Shown here: positions 43,242 through 53,417 of the stretch, one piece after another
Position numbering within the stretch: the first letter of the stretch is position 1
Layout of the letters: each line of letters opens with the position of its first letter
NCBI GenBank assembly: GCA_002706265.1
Contig: PAKU01000015.1
Coordinates: forward strand, 58,173-122,172
DNA: 64,000 nucleotides
From: Polycyclovorans sp.
GTDB taxonomy: Bacteria > Pseudomonadota > Gammaproteobacteria > Nevskiales > Nevskiaceae
Reading direction: 5' to 3'
Translations under genes and position numbers: made by a program
Notes under the pieces: model-generated
Told to the model about the DNA's origin: nothing
What the model saw: the letters and a program-made list of their open reading frames with translations, nothing else
The model's database searches: none

Positions 43242-44150
43242 TCAGCCGGCGATGGCGGGCCGGCGCAGGCGCGAGAGCAAGCCCATGACCCGCTCGGCCA
43301 CCGAGCGCTCGCCCACGTCGCGTATCGGCTCGACACGGTGCGCGTCCCGCAGGCCGGGCGCGTTTCGCAGCGAGCGATGATGCCGCAGGGCGCTGGCAAG
43401 GCTGGCGCCCAGCGGACCGCGCCGCAGCGGCTTGGGCAGCAGGCGGTAGACCTGCCCCTGATTGATGAGCCCGACAAACAGACTGACGTCCTGAAACGGC
43501 GTGAGCACCAGGCTGACGATCTCTGGCCGCTGGGCCTTCAGGCCCTTCAGCATGCCGGCCACGTGCTCGCCGCCCACCACCAGATCCGAAACGATGACGC
43601 CGACCGGGTGGGCGTCGATCAGCGCCATGGCGGCATCGATGGACCGCGCATCATGCACCGTGACCGACTCGCCGAGCAGGCCCTTGACGGCCAGCGCCAC
43701 CTCGGGGTCATCGTCGATCACCAGCACCGTCTCGGCGTGGGCCTGGCGCAGGCCAGGGTCGACCGGCGCGGTCAATGACAGGGCAATGCGCGCCGCCTCG
43801 TCCACGGTCTGGCGCAGGTTCGCGGCGTCCCAGGGTTTGTGGATGAAACGAAAAATCTCGCCTTCGTTGACGCTGGCAACCACCGCGTCAAGCTCGGAAT
43901 ATCCCGTCAACAGCAGCCGCATGCTCTGCGGCGAGCGCTGCCGCACCTCGCGCAGAAAGGCCGCGCCGCTCATGATCGGCATCCGCTGGTCCGAAATCAC
44001 CACCTGGGCGGGTGCGGCATCGAGCATGGTCAGGGCTTCGCGGGCATCGGTGGTCATGCGCACGTCGTAGGCGCCGCGAAACAGCATGGCCAGCGACCGC
44101 AGAATGCGCGCCTCGTCGTCCACCAGCATCAATGTGGGGCGCGGGCTCAT
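43242..44150 (-). CDS. Double-receiver response regulator
   Basis: The 302-residue protein carries two receiver domains. The first has TLMLVDDEARILRSL, phospho-acceptor Asp in VVISDQRMPIMSG and LLTGYSE; its closing segment FRFIHKPWD is typical of regulators near RpfG/HD-GYP types. The second has VLVIDDDPEVALAVKGLL and IVSDLVVGGEHVAG with Asp preserved, then RLLPKPLRRGPL. No DNA-binding or enzymatic output domain follows, so it probably signals through protein contact or phosphotransfer. Its start overlaps the stop of the histidine kinase upstream. Confidence 0.88.
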   Translation of the reverse strand: MSPRPTLMLVDDEARILRSLAMLFRGAYDVRMTTDAREALTMLDAAPAQVVISDQRMPIMSGAAFLREVRQRSPQSMRLLLTGYSELDAVVASVNEGEIFRFIHKPWDAANLRQTVDEAARIALSLTAPVDPGLRQAHAETVLVIDDDPEVALAVKGLLGESVTVHDARSIDAAMALIDAHPVGVIVSDLVVGGEHVAGMLKGLKAQRPEIVSLVLTPFQDVSLFVGLINQGQVYRLLPKPLRRGPLGASLASALRHHRSLRNAPGLRDAHRVEPIRDVGERSVAERVMGLLSRLRRPAIAG

Positions 44151-45502
44151 GCGGCCACCGCGCCTTGCGGCGCATGGGCCACAACTTCGGGCTGGGCGCG
44201 GGACCGGCGCGGCAGGCTGAGCATGAAACGGGTGCCAATGCCCAGCCTGGAGACCACGTCGAGGCGTCCACCGTGGGCTTCGGCGATCTGGTAGCTGATC
44301 GACAGGCCCAGGCCCGTACCCTGGCCCACCGGCTTGGTGGTGAAGAACGGGTCGAAAATTTTCTTCAGGTGCTCGGGCGCGATGCCGGCGCCGTTGTCTT
44401 GCACACTGACGCGCACCCAGTCGTTGTCGGCTTCGCTCTTGACCAAGATCTTGCCCCCTTGTTCGGCCACCGCCTGCGCGGCGTTGGTGATGAGGTTGAG
44501 CAGCACCTGGTTGATCTGCGACGGTGAACATTCCACCGTCGGCAGATCGGCCAGCCGGCGAACGATCTCGACGCGGTTCTTCAACACGTTGTTGGCGATC
44601 ATCAGGGTTTGTTCGACGCAGTCATTGAGCGACACCTCAGTGACGCGGGCCTGGTCCAGGCGCGAGAAGTTGCGCAGGTTCACCACCAGATCGCGAATCT
44701 GGTCCACGCCGAACAGGGTGTCGTCAAACATGGCCGCGGCATCGTCGAGCAGCGCGGCCTCGTCTTCGGCCGACGCGCCCTCGATGCGCGCCAACTGGGC
44801 GCCGAGCGCCGCTTCGTCAACGGTTTCAGAGACCAGCAGTCGGCCCAGGGCCTGGTATTCCTGCAGGCTGTGGCGCAACTCGTCGAACAGGCCCCGCATC
44901 ATCTCGACGTTGTTGCGCACGTAGCCCAGCGGGGTGTTGATCTCGTGCGCGACGCCGGCAACCATCTGCCCCAGCGACGCCATTTTTTCGCTTTGCACCA
45001 GGGCCGACTGTGAACGCTTCAGCTGGCCGTAGGCGCCGGCCAGCTTGACCGCGCCCTGCTCCACCCGGGCCCGCAGGGCGGCCAGCAGGTCGAGCACCAC
45101 GCCCATGCCGAGATAGCGGTCGTTCTGATCGACGATGACGAAGTCTTCGGTCAGCGGCGTGCCGATGTGCTGGCTCACGTAGGCCACCGCAACCTCCAGC
45201 GGCGTGTCGATGCGCACGATCAACGGCCGGTCGTTGAAGATGGCGGTGACCGGCTTGCCGCCGATCAACTCCCGCCCGAAGCGCCGCAGAAACACGTTGT
45301 TGAGCGCGTGCCGGCTCAGCGTGCCCAGCACCCGGCCGTCGGCCACCACCGGCAGGCACAAGAGCTTGGCGTAGGCGGGCAGCAGAAAAAGGTCGGCGGC
45401 ATCATTGACCCGCGTCCCGGCCAGCGTGGGAGCGACATCAAGCCGCAACGCGGCAATGTCGGGCGCGATGGGCGCCTCGGTGGGGGTCGGTGCAGTGGCC
45501 AT
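44147..45502 (-). CDS. Sensor histidine kinase with CBS-like N-terminus
   Basis: A 451-residue soluble kinase. The first ~150 residues look like a pair of CBS-type modules ([20 protein letters not shown] and [20 protein letters not shown]), suggesting nucleotide sensing or binding. A helical linker leads to the H box [19 protein letters not shown], the N box [15 protein letters not shown], and G boxes [11 protein letters not shown] and [18 protein letters not shown]. No membrane helix is seen. I used the ATG at 45502; longer frames upstream run antisense to the next gene's leader. It pairs with the double-receiver regulator by overlap. Confidence 0.88.
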   Translation of the reverse strand: MATAPTPTEAPIAPDIAALRLDVAPTLAGTRVNDAADLFLLPAYAKLLCLPVVADGRVLGTLSRHALNNVFLRRFGRELIGGKPVTAIFNDRPLIVRIDTPLEVAVAYVSQHIGTPLTEDFVIVDQNDRYLGMGVVLDLLAALRARVEQGAVKLAGAYGQLKRSQSALVQSEKMASLGQMVAGVAHEINTPLGYVRNNVEMMRGLFDELRHSLQEYQALGRLLVSETVDEAALGAQLARIEGASAEDEAALLDDAAAMFDDTLFGVDQIRDLVVNLRNFSRLDQARVTEVSLNDCVEQTLMIANNVLKNRVEIVRRLADLPTVECSPSQINQVLLNLITNAAQAVAEQGGKILVKSEADNDWVRVSVQDNGAGIAPEHLKKIFDPFFTTKPVGQGTGLGLSISYQIAEAHGGRLDVVSRLGIGTRFMLSLPRRSRAQPEVVAHAPQGAVAA

Positions 45503-45711
45503 GAACACCGCAGTCTGCCCGGCGCAGATTGCGTGCAGATGAAGGTTAGATGAACGGCCCGCCGGTGGCGCAGCACGCCCCGCACCGGATGCCGAAGCAC
45601 GTCGAACCTGCAGACTGCCACGACAGGCCGCAGCGGGGCCTGCGCGGCCTGCGCGGCTCGGGCCGGCGGTGCAGGCGCTACAATCCGCGCCTTCCGTTTT
45701 TGGCTGTTTCC

Positions 45712-47301
45712 ATGTCTGAAGTCGCACGAGCTGCGGCGCTGCGGCGCACGTTTGCCATCATTTCCCACCCCGACGCGGGCAAGACCACGCTCACCGAGAA
45801 GCTGCTGCTGTTCGGCGGTGCGATCCGCCTGGCCGGATCGGTCAAGGGGCGCAAGGCTGACCGCCACGCCACGTCCGACTGGATGGCGCTGGAGCAGCAG
45901 CGCGGCATCTCGATCACGACGTCGGTGATGCAGTTTCCCTACAACGGCAAGATCGTGAATCTGCTCGACACGCCGGGCCACGAAGATTTCTCGGAAGACA
46001 CCTACCGCACGCTGACGGCCGTGGACTCGGCGCTGATGGTGATCGACGCCGCCAAGGGCGTGGAGGCGCGCACCATCAAGCTGATGGAGGTGTGCCGCCT
46101 GCGCACCACGCCGATCATCACCTTCGTCAACAAGCTGGACCGGGAGGGCCGCCCGCCGCTGGAGTTGCTGGATGAAGTGGAGAAGGTGCTCAACATCCGC
46201 TGTACGCCGGTCACCTGGCCGATCGGCATGGGGCGCGAGTTCAAGGGGGTTTATCACCTGCTGGAAGACCGCTTCTATCTCTACACCGGCGACAAGCACC
46301 GGATTTCCGACATCGAAACCGTTGAAGGGCTGCACACGCCGGGCCTGGCCGAGCGTTTTGGCCGCCCCTACCAGCAGATGCTGGAAGAGATCGAACTGGT
46401 GCAGATGGCCGGCGACGGCTTCGACCTGGAGGCCTACCGCCGCGGCGAACTGACGCCGGTGTTCTTCGGCTCGGGCATCAACAACTTCGGCGTGCGCGAG
46501 CTGCTCAACGGCTTCACCGACTGGGCGCCGCCGCCGCAGGGCCGCGAGGCGGTGCCCCGTGACGTGGCGGCCGATGAGCCGGTGTTTTCAGGCTTCGTGT
46601 TCAAGATTCAGGCGAACATGGACCCCAAGCACCGCGACCGCGTGGCCTTTATGCGGGTGTGCTCGGGCACCTATCGCGAGGGCATGACCCTGCACTCGGT
46701 GCGCCTCAAGGGGCCGGTCCGCATCTCGCAGGCGCTCACCTTCATGGCCTCCGACCGCGAGGCGGTGCAGACCGCTTATCCCGGCGACATCATCGGCCTG
46801 CACAACCACGGCACCATCTCGATTGGCGATTCGTTTTCGGAAGGCGAGCAGATTCAGTTCACCGGAATTCCCAACTTCGCGCCCGATCTGTTCCGCCGCG
46901 TAATTCTCAAGGATCCGCTCAAGGCCAAGGCGCTGAACAAGGGTTTGGATCAGCTCTGCGAGGAAGGCGCTACCCAGGTCTACCGGCCGTTGACCAACAA
47001 CGACATCATTCTGGGCGCGGTGGGCGTGCTGCAGTTCGAGGTGGTGCAGTACCGGCTCAAGGACGAGTACAACGTTGAATGCATCTTCGAGCCGGTGCAG
47101 GTGCACAGCGCCCGCTGGGTGGACTGCACCGATGCGAAGAAGTGGGCCGATTTCAAAGACAAGAACGAGCAGCGGCTGGCCATGGACCACCACGGGGCGC
47201 TGGTGTATCTGGCGTCGTCGTCGGTCAACCTCGGCATGACCCGCGAGCGCTTCCCTGACGTACGCTTTTCCGACACCAAAGAGCAGAGCTTCAGCGCTTG
47301 A
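45712..47301 (+). CDS. prfC: Peptide chain release factor 3
   Basis: A 529-residue translational GTPase. Motifs are [16 protein letters not shown] (G1), the switch region ending [11 protein letters not shown] (G2), [10 protein letters not shown] (G3) and [10 protein letters not shown] (G4). The length and the segment [19 protein letters not shown] distinguish RF3 from EF-G. It recycles RF1/RF2 after peptide release. I chose the ATG at 45712 because the family starts just before the G1 motif. The stop overlaps the TTG start of the next MFS gene. Confidence 0.96.
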   Translation: MSEVARAAALRRTFAIISHPDAGKTTLTEKLLLFGGAIRLAGSVKGRKADRHATSDWMALEQQRGISITTSVMQFPYNGKIVNLLDTPGHEDFSEDTYRTLTAVDSALMVIDAAKGVEARTIKLMEVCRLRTTPIITFVNKLDREGRPPLELLDEVEKVLNIRCTPVTWPIGMGREFKGVYHLLEDRFYLYTGDKHRISDIETVEGLHTPGLAERFGRPYQQMLEEIELVQMAGDGFDLEAYRRGELTPVFFGSGINNFGVRELLNGFTDWAPPPQGREAVPRDVAADEPVFSGFVFKIQANMDPKHRDRVAFMRVCSGTYREGMTLHSVRLKGPVRISQALTFMASDREAVQTAYPGDIIGLHNHGTISIGDSFSEGEQIQFTGIPNFAPDLFRRVILKDPLKAKALNKGLDQLCEEGATQVYRPLTNNDIILGAVGVLQFEVVQYRLKDEYNVECIFEPVQVHSARWVDCTDAKKWADFKDKNEQRLAMDHHGALVYLASSSVNLGMTRERFPDVRFSDTKEQSFSA

Positions 47302-48569
47302 GCCGGTCCGGTCGCGTGCGCACCGATGCCTTGGCCGCCCTGCGCATCGGCGAGTTCAGGGCGCTGTCTGCACTGGGGCTGCTGGTGATGATCGCCGTGC
47401 AGGCGCAGTCGGTGGCCATCGCCTGGGCGCTGTACCAGATCACCCGCGATCCGCTGGTGTTGGGGCTGGTGGGGCTGGCCGAAGCGGTGCCGTTCATCAG
47501 CCTGGCACTGTTTGGCGGCTATCTGGCGGACCATCGCGACAAGCGCACCTTGATGCGCATCGCACTCACCTTGATGGTGGCGGCCTCGGGCCTGCTGATC
47601 GCCGTCATGCAGACGCCGGTGCGCAACGCCATGGGGCCATGGCAGTGGCTGGGGCTGGTCTACGGCAGCCTGATGCTCATGGGCCTGGCGCGGGGCTTGT
47701 TCTCGCCCTCGGCAACGGCGCTGCGGGCGTTCGTGGTGCCGCGCGCGCTGTACCCCAACGCCGCAGCGTGGTCGAGCACTGCCATGCAAAGCGGCATGGT
47801 GCTGGGGCCGCTGTTGGGCGGCCTGTCGTACGCCGCCTATGGCCTCACGACCACCTTGTGGGGCTGCGCCGCGTTGCTGGTGGCGGCCATTGCGCTGTCG
47901 CTCTGGCTCAGGCCGCGCCCGCCGCTCAGCCATCGCGCGCAGGGGCAGTCGGTGATGCAGAACATCGCCGAGGGACTGCAGTTCGTGCGCCGCACGCCGG
48001 TGATTCTGTATGCGCTGGCGCTGGACCTGCTGGTGGTGTTGTTCGGCGGGGTGATTGCCATTCTGCCGATGTTCGCCGAAGAGATTCTGCTGATCGGCCC
48101 CGATGCACTCGGCCTGCTGCGCGCCGCGCCGGCGGTCGGGGCCATCATCACCATCCTCATCTGCACGCGCCACACACCCACTTACCATGCCTGGCGCAAC
48201 CTGCTGCTGGCGTGCGCGGGATTCGGCGCGGCGACCCTGGTGTTCGCCGTCTCCACCCACTTCTGGCTGTCGGTGGCCGCGCTGTTTGCCACCGGCGCGT
48301 TCGATTCGGTCAGCGTCGTGATCCGCCAAACGCTGCTGCAGATCTACACGCCCGACGCCCTGCGCGGCCGGGTGCAGTCGGTGAACAGCGTCTTCATCAG
48401 CACCTCGAACGAGATCGGCGCCTTCGAGTCGGGACTGGCGGCAAAGCTGCTGGGGGCCGTGCCCTCGGTGCTGTTCGGCGGGGCGATGACGCTGGGCATC
48501 ACCGGTCTGATCGGCCACCGGACGCGGTCGCTGCTGCGCCTGAGGGTAACGCCGGAATCACAGGGCTGA
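47298..48569 (+). CDS. EntS-like MFS exporter
   Basis: A 423-residue transporter with 12 hydrophobic helices. [21 protein letters not shown] at the start, [20 protein letters not shown] and [11 protein letters not shown] (loop 2-3) match the EntS/DHA3 branch, known for siderophore or drug export. The apparent start is TTG at 47298 overlapping the prfC stop; a GTG at 47316 is an equal alternative because no clear ribosome site separates them. No siderophore genes are nearby, so drug or metabolite export is as likely. Confidence 0.88.
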   Translation: MSRSGRVRTDALAALRIGEFRALSALGLLVMIAVQAQSVAIAWALYQITRDPLVLGLVGLAEAVPFISLALFGGYLADHRDKRTLMRIALTLMVAASGLLIAVMQTPVRNAMGPWQWLGLVYGSLMLMGLARGLFSPSATALRAFVVPRALYPNAAAWSSTAMQSGMVLGPLLGGLSYAAYGLTTTLWGCAALLVAAIALSLWLRPRPPLSHRAQGQSVMQNIAEGLQFVRRTPVILYALALDLLVVLFGGVIAILPMFAEEILLIGPDALGLLRAAPAVGAIITILICTRHTPTYHAWRNLLLACAGFGAATLVFAVSTHFWLSVAALFATGAFDSVSVVIRQTLLQIYTPDALRGRVQSVNSVFISTSNEIGAFESGLAAKLLGAVPSVLFGGAMTLGITGLIGHRTRSLLRLRVTPESQG

Positions 48570-48583
48570 GGGGCGCGTCGCCA

Positions 48584-48612
48584 TAAAAAAAGCCCTCGCA
48601 CTGCGAGGGCTG
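48584..48612 (-). terminator. Rho-independent terminator for the glycine-zipper gene
   Basis: On the minus strand a ten-pair stem, AGCCCTCGCA/TGCGAGGGCT with a one-base centre, is followed by a run of seven T (48584-48590 on the plus strand as A). It is about 27 bases past the stop of the lipoprotein gene and may also stop transcripts of the MFS gene on the other strand. Confidence 0.88.
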
Positions 48613-48638
48613 TGGGGCTGTGTTCCGCGCCTGATCGG

Positions 48639-49154
48639 CTATCGCAATTCGAGGTTGTTGCCCACCACGCGAACCGGCGTGCCCACGCCGATGCCCGCAG
48701 TGGAATCGACCGTCACCACCTGCGACCCGCCTTCATCCATGCGCACGGTCACGCGGTAGTAACTGACGGAGTTGCGACGCTTCTCGATTTCATTGCCGGC
48801 AATACCGCCGCCAATGGCACCGGCTGCGGTGGCTGCCTTGTTGCCGCTGCCACTGCCAAACTGATGCCCGATCACACCGCCCGCCACGGCGCCGGCAATC
48901 GCCCCAATCCCGCTGCCCTGACCTTTCTCGGTGACCGCTTCGATATTGCTCACGGTGCCGCAATTGCTGCAGATCGGTTTCGGTGCGGGTTTCGGTGCGG
49001 CCGCAACAGGCGCCGGCTTGGCGGGCGCGGGCGTCGCGGCCTCGGCGGCCTCTTCAGCCTCTGCCGCAGCGTCGTCGTCCAGTGCGGGCGCACAGGCACT
49101 CATGGTCACGACCAGCCCGGTCACCGACATCAATGCAATCCAGTTTTTCAACAT
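48639..49154 (-). CDS. Glycine-zipper (SlyB-like) lipoprotein
   Basis: A 171-residue protein. The signal peptide ends in a lipobox-like VTMSAC (Cys ~21). It is followed by an acidic, Ala-rich stretch, a Pro/Ala/Lys linker, a CSNCG pair, and a 2TM glycine-zipper (GIGAIAGAVAGGVIGHQFGS with GNKAATAAGAIGGGIAGNEI). A C-terminal beta domain has YYRVTVRMDEGGSQVVTVDS. This is the SlyB/PcoA outer-membrane lipoprotein layout, with stress or envelope roles. The ATG at 49154 has an AGGGGAG site. Confidence 0.88.
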   Translation of the reverse strand: MLKNWIALMSVTGLVVTMSACAPALDDDAAAEAEEAAEAATPAPAKPAPVAAAPKPAPKPICSNCGTVSNIEAVTEKGQGSGIGAIAGAVAGGVIGHQFGSGSGNKAATAAGAIGGGIAGNEIEKRRNSVSYYRVTVRMDEGGSQVVTVDSTAGIGVGTPVRVVGNNLELR

Positions 49155-49234
49155 GATGAAAATCTCCCCTGAAAATGATGGTGGCAGCGTAGTCCCCAAA
49201 TATGAGCCCGCTCTGAACCGTCGCTAAAGGCGTC

Positions 49235-50557
49235 TCAAAGTTGGATGCGTGCCCAGTGGCGGCGACGCCAGGCCACGACGAAAAAACCTGCCTGCAGCAG
49301 ACGATACGCTGCCATGGCCAGCCACACCACCGTCAGCCCCAGGCCCGACACCGGGCCAAGCCAGCCGACCAGCGGCAGGAACAGGCCCCACTGCAGGCCC
49401 GTGGCCACCCACATGACGTAGCGGCTGGCGCCTGCACCCAACAGCGCCTGCATGAGAATGATGCCCAGGCCATCCCCCGCCATCATCAGCCCCAGCAACT
49501 GCAGGGGCACCACACCCAGAGCCAGCGTGGCCGGCTCGTGGAGGAACCAGCCCAGCAGCCACTCCGGCGCCAGCACCATGGGCAGCCCGGCGGCGAGGTA
49601 CACCCAGATCGCGATCCGATAGGTGTCCCAGGCGGCCTGCGCGGCATCGTCCACGTCGCCGCGCCCCAGCGCCTGGCTGGCCAGGGTTGCCGCTGCAATA
49701 CCAAAGCCGACGCTGGGCAGGATCAGGGTGAGCATCAGCGTGATCAGAATGTGCGACACCGCCAGCTCGGCGGTGCCGATGCGGGCAATCATCCAGAACA
49801 GCACCGTGAAGCCGCCCGAAAACATCAGCTGCTGGACCGCGCTGGGCACGCCCAGCCGCAGCAGCGCGCGGTTTTCGTCTGCACTTGGCACCGCCCGCAA
49901 ATAGCCGTGCGGCCGCGCGTGCCGGTAGGCGTAGATCACATAGAACGCCGTGCCGATGAGCACCGAGATCGACGTGCCCAGCCCGGCGCCCGCCGTGCCC
50001 ATCTGCGGCAGACCCCAAAGCCCGTGGATCAGGCCGAAACTGATCGGCACGTTGAACGCGTTCATCACGAACAGCGTCACCATGTAGACCTGCGTGCGCT
50101 TGATGGCGCTCCAGTAGCCGCGGTAACAAAAGTTCATCCCCACCGCCGCCACCGAGAGCAGGCGCCATTGCAGATAACCTTCGCCTTCTGCGATGACCGC
50201 CGGGTCGGGCGTCAGCAGCGTCATCAAGGCCTCGGCGCCCCACCAACCGAGCACCGCCAGCGGCACGCCGATCCACAACGACAGGCGCAGCCCCCCGTTG
50301 AGCGGCACGGCCACTTCGCTCATGCGCCCCTGCCCGACGCGGCGCGCCGCCAGGGTCTGCACCGCGGGGGAAAAGCCGGTCAGAAACGACACCGCCATGA
50401 AATTGACGAAGCTGGCCAGCCCCACCGCCGCCAGCGCCGTGGCGCCCAGGGCGCCCACCATCCAGGCGTCAACCAGATTCAGCAGGTTCTGCGACGTCAT
50501 GCCGGCCACGATGGGCAGGCTGATCTGCAGAATGTCGCGGCGCCGCTCGGGCGTCAT
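49235..50557 (-). CDS. MATE family efflux transporter
   Basis: A 440-residue, 12-helix cation/drug antiporter. LQISLPIVAGMTSQNLLNLV and DAWMVGALGATALAAVGLAS match the MATE N-terminus, and the second half begins again with RLGVPSAVQQLMFSGGFTVL, showing the internal duplication. It probably exports toxic cations or drugs using a Na+ or H+ gradient. It diverges from the repeat-protein gene at 50661 with about 100 bases between. Confidence 0.93.
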   Translation of the reverse strand: MTPERRRDILQISLPIVAGMTSQNLLNLVDAWMVGALGATALAAVGLASFVNFMAVSFLTGFSPAVQTLAARRVGQGRMSEVAVPLNGGLRLSLWIGVPLAVLGWWGAEALMTLLTPDPAVIAEGEGYLQWRLLSVAAVGMNFCYRGYWSAIKRTQVYMVTLFVMNAFNVPISFGLIHGLWGLPQMGTAGAGLGTSISVLIGTAFYVIYAYRHARPHGYLRAVPSADENRALLRLGVPSAVQQLMFSGGFTVLFWMIARIGTAELAVSHILITLMLTLILPSVGFGIAAATLASQALGRGDVDDAAQAAWDTYRIAIWVYLAAGLPMVLAPEWLLGWFLHEPATLALGVVPLQLLGLMMAGDGLGIILMQALLGAGASRYVMWVATGLQWGLFLPLVGWLGPVSGLGLTVVWLAMAAYRLLQAGFFVVAWRRRHWARIQL

Positions 50558-50660
50558 CTGGCGCGCCCGCGCGGGTCGGCGCGCAGTGGACCATTTGCGT
50601 CATGGGCGGTGGCGGGCGAGGTGGGCATAATTCGCCGATTATCCTGCACGAGACGTGACC

Positions 50661-51638
50661 ATGACGCGCCCCGCTCGATCGACCGCCGGCCACCCGAGGA
50701 CTTTCACCGCCGCCGGGCTGATGGCCTTGCTGCCGATGGCCAGCCTGGCGCAGTCACTGCCGCAGGCCGCGCGCCCCGGTGACTGTTTCGCCCGCATTGC
50801 GCAGCCCCCGGTGTTCGAACAACAGACCGAACGAATCGAGGTGGCCGAAGCCAGCGAGCGCGTGGAGGTCACCCCCGCCAAGTACGAATGGACCGAAGAA
50901 ACCATCGTCGTCCGCCCCGCCAGCGAGCGCGTGGTCGAGGTGCGCCCGGCCGAATACCGCAGCGTGGAAGAGCGGGTGATGGTCAGCCCGGCCAGCGAAA
51001 GGCTGGAGGAGGTCCCGGCACGCTTTCGTACCGAGGCGGTGCAGGAGCAGGTCAAGCCGGCAACCCGCGTCTGGAAGCCCGGTCGCGGCGCCATCGAACG
51101 GGTCGATCACGTGTCTGGCGAAGTGCTGTGCCTGGTTGAAGAGCCTGCGGTGTATCGCACCGTGTCGCGTCAGGTGCTGGTGACCCCCGCCACCACGCGC
51201 CGCGTGGCGGTGCCCGCCGAATACCAGATCGTGCATCGGCAGGAATTGGTACGTCCTGCCGAGACGCGGGTGGAAACCCTACCCGCGCAGACCGAAACCG
51301 TGCGGGTGCGCACACTCGTGCGTCCGGCCCAGGAGCGCCGCGTGACCGTGCCTGCCCGCTACGAGAATCTGACGCGCGAGGTTGAGGTCAGCCCCAGCCG
51401 GGTCGACTGGCACCCGGTGTTGTGCAACACCAACGCCAATCAGCAGACCATTCTGGCGCTGCAGCGCGCCCTGCAACGGGCCGGCTTCGACCCCGGCAAG
51501 ATCGACGGCAAGCTCGGCCAGATGACCTACCGTGCCGTTGCGCGTTACCAGCGCGCCAACGGACTGCCCACCGGCGGCATCACCTTCGACACGCTGGACC
51601 GGCTGGGCGTTGCCACCGGCCGTGGCGATCAGGCCTGA
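50661..51638 (+). CDS. Secreted repeat protein with peptidoglycan-binding domain, copy 1
   Basis: The ~325-residue protein has a signal peptide (TFTAAGLMALLPMASLAQ), then CFARI, then a long run of irregular ~20-residue repeats alternating Val/Glu strands with P-A-x-Y/F turns (VEVTPAKYEWTEETIVVRPA, VEVRPAEYRSVEERVMVSPA). A cysteine (LCLVEEPAVYRTVSR) splits it into two blocks, and the end is a PG_binding_1-like domain (ILALQRALQRAGFDPGKIDG, LGQMTYRAVARYQ). It is likely periplasmic or surface exposed, extended and beta-rich. A GTG at 50655 is an alternative start. Tandem with a diverged paralogue. Confidence 0.82.
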   Translation: MTRPARSTAGHPRTFTAAGLMALLPMASLAQSLPQAARPGDCFARIAQPPVFEQQTERIEVAEASERVEVTPAKYEWTEETIVVRPASERVVEVRPAEYRSVEERVMVSPASERLEEVPARFRTEAVQEQVKPATRVWKPGRGAIERVDHVSGEVLCLVEEPAVYRTVSRQVLVTPATTRRVAVPAEYQIVHRQELVRPAETRVETLPAQTETVRVRTLVRPAQERRVTVPARYENLTREVEVSPSRVDWHPVLCNTNANQQTILALQRALQRAGFDPGKIDGKLGQMTYRAVARYQRANGLPTGGITFDTLDRLGVATGRGDQA

Positions 51639-51645
51639 ACCGGCC

Positions 51646-52569
51646 ATGCCCCTGCGCCTGTTGATCGCCGCCGTGAGCTTTGCGCTGGCAAGCCCGGCAG
51701 CGGCAACCCCCGACAACGCCGGCCTGCCGCCCGCGTCACCCCCGGAGGCCCGGGTCGGCGAGTGCTGGGCGCTGCTCAAGACGCCACCGACGTACGCGCG
51801 TCGTGACGTCCGCATCGAACTCACGCCGGCGCAGACCGTCGAGCGGCGCATCCCCGGCGAGAGCCGCTGGGTGACGCGTGAAGTGCGCGTGCCGGCCTAC
51901 GAGCGGCGCCGCGTGGTGCAGCCCGCCGTCGTCGAGTGGGTCGAAAGCGAGGTGACCGAACCGGCGCGCACCGAAACCCGCCGCGTGCCCGGCACCTTTC
52001 GAACCGTGACCCACGAGGTGCCGGTGCCCTCAGCCGACGCACCACAGTGGCAACGTGACCTCAGCAAGGACGGCGCGCTCTGCTGGGTCGAGACGCCCAC
52101 CGCGTTCAGGCAGGTTGCGCACCGACAGCAGGTCACGCCGGCCCGCACCGAGACGGTGACGGTTGCAGCGCGCACGCGCATCACCCGGCGCAAGGTCGTG
52201 AAATCGCCAGCGGTGATCGACGTGACCACCGTGCCCGCCGAAGTGCGGGTGGAGCGCATCCGCGAGCAGATCACCCCCGACCGCTTCGTCACCGAAACGG
52301 TGCCCGCCGTCATGGGCACCGAGGTGCAGCGGGTCATGACGGCCCCGTCCCGCCTCGAATGGCGTGCGGTGCTGTGCGACACCAATGCCACGCCCGGCAA
52401 GGTGCGCGCGGTGCAGCAGGCCCTGAAGGCACGCGGTCACTACCGCGGCCCGCTGGACGGCCGGTTTGGCGCCGCCACCCTGGCCGCCATGACCGCGTTT
52501 CAAACCGCCGAGGGCCTGGCCAGCAACGGCGTGACCCTTGAGGCCCTGGCCGCGCTGGGCGTGCGCTGA
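51646..52569 (+). CDS. Secreted repeat protein with peptidoglycan-binding domain, copy 2
   Basis: A 307-residue paralogue of the preceding gene, beginning seven bases after its stop. It has a signal peptide (LLIAAVSFALASPAAA), a Cys near the start (GECWALLKTPPTYARR), the same repeats (VTREVRVPAYERRRVVQPAV, ETRRVPGTFRTVTHEVPVP), a middle Cys (LCWVETPTAFRQVAHRQ) and the terminal PG-binding-like domain (VRAVQQALKARGHYRGPLDG). Both copies share LE/DW-x-A/P-VLC-x-TNA just before that domain, so four Cys positions are conserved between them. No known function; a cell-wall-anchored fibre or scaffold is my inference. Confidence 0.82.
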   Translation: MPLRLLIAAVSFALASPAAATPDNAGLPPASPPEARVGECWALLKTPPTYARRDVRIELTPAQTVERRIPGESRWVTREVRVPAYERRRVVQPAVVEWVESEVTEPARTETRRVPGTFRTVTHEVPVPSADAPQWQRDLSKDGALCWVETPTAFRQVAHRQQVTPARTETVTVAARTRITRRKVVKSPAVIDVTTVPAEVRVERIREQITPDRFVTETVPAVMGTEVQRVMTAPSRLEWRAVLCDTNATPGKVRAVQQALKARGHYRGPLDGRFGAATLAAMTAFQTAEGLASNGVTLEALAALGVR

Positions 52570-52589
52570 CCCCCGGCTCGGGCGCCGGC

Positions 52590-53417
52590 TCAGTCGGCTG
52601 CCATCCGGGCGAACAGATCCGCGTAGTGCGCCACGCGCCGGCCGAGCCTGTCGCGCTGGCGCGGCGTCAGGGTGGCCGAAAGATCGGCGAGCAGCTGCAC
52701 CCACGCCGCCTCGGCCGCGAGGTCGACTGCATCGCGCGCGTCGTCCGCCAGATAGGCGCGCCACTGATCCACAGCGTCTGGCGCACGCCGCGCGGCCAGC
52801 AAGGCCGCGACGCCGGCGCGTTGCCGGGCATCGTCGGCGGCCTGACGCGCGCGGCCGGCCTCGCTCCAGCGCCAGGCCTGGGGCTCGGCCCACGCGGCGA
52901 TCAGGGCCTTCTGCGCGGCATTTGGCCGGCCGGCCCACGGCTTCATCCACTTCGCGGCGCGGTCCTTCAGGGCTTCGACATCGGCGGGGGCGTCGTTTCG
53001 ACGGTCCTGCCGCCTGGTGTCGAACGACGCCCAGAATGCGTCGATCTGCGCATCGCTGAGGGTGGCGATCAGCGGCACGAGGCGCAGCATCATTTGATCC
53101 AGCGCGGCCCGCAGGTGTCGCGCCACGCGCGCCTGCCAGGCCCGCACCGCGGCAGCGTCCATGGGGGCCTGCACGTCGTTGCCCAGTGCGCGGGCATCGG
53201 CCTGCCAGCGCGGCAAGGCGTGTTGCCGATGCCACGCCTGCCAGTCGAGCACCGCCCCGCGCAGCGCGTCCTCCTGCGTCTCGGTCAGGGTCAGGTATTT
53301 GCTGACTTCGCGCACGACGAAAGAGTCGGCGCGGTTGTAGACAAAGTGGGTGAGGCTGCAGCCGGCGAGCAGGGCCGCGGTGAGCAGCCCGAGCAGCCGA
53401 CCGGCGATCGCGGTCAA
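52590..53417 (-). CDS. DUF6279 family lipoprotein
   Basis: A 275-residue protein with a lipoprotein signal (LLGLLTAALLAGCSLTHF, Cys ~20). The conserved start FVYNRADSFVVREVSKYLTL, then TETQEDALRGAVLDWQAWHR, is the DUF6279 pattern. It is otherwise helical and Ala/Arg-rich. Function unknown; probably on a periplasmic face. The start overlaps the stop of the preceding gene by four bases, making it the last gene in a tightly linked operon. Confidence 0.82.
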   Translation of the reverse strand: MTAIAGRLLGLLTAALLAGCSLTHFVYNRADSFVVREVSKYLTLTETQEDALRGAVLDWQAWHRQHALPRWQADARALGNDVQAPMDAAAVRAWQARVARHLRAALDQMMLRLVPLIATLSDAQIDAFWASFDTRRQDRRNDAPADVEALKDRAAKWMKPWAGRPNAAQKALIAAWAEPQAWRWSEAGRARQAADDARQRAGVAALLAARRAPDAVDQWRAYLADDARDAVDLAAEAAWVQLLADLSATLTPRQRDRLGRRVAHYADLFARMAAD

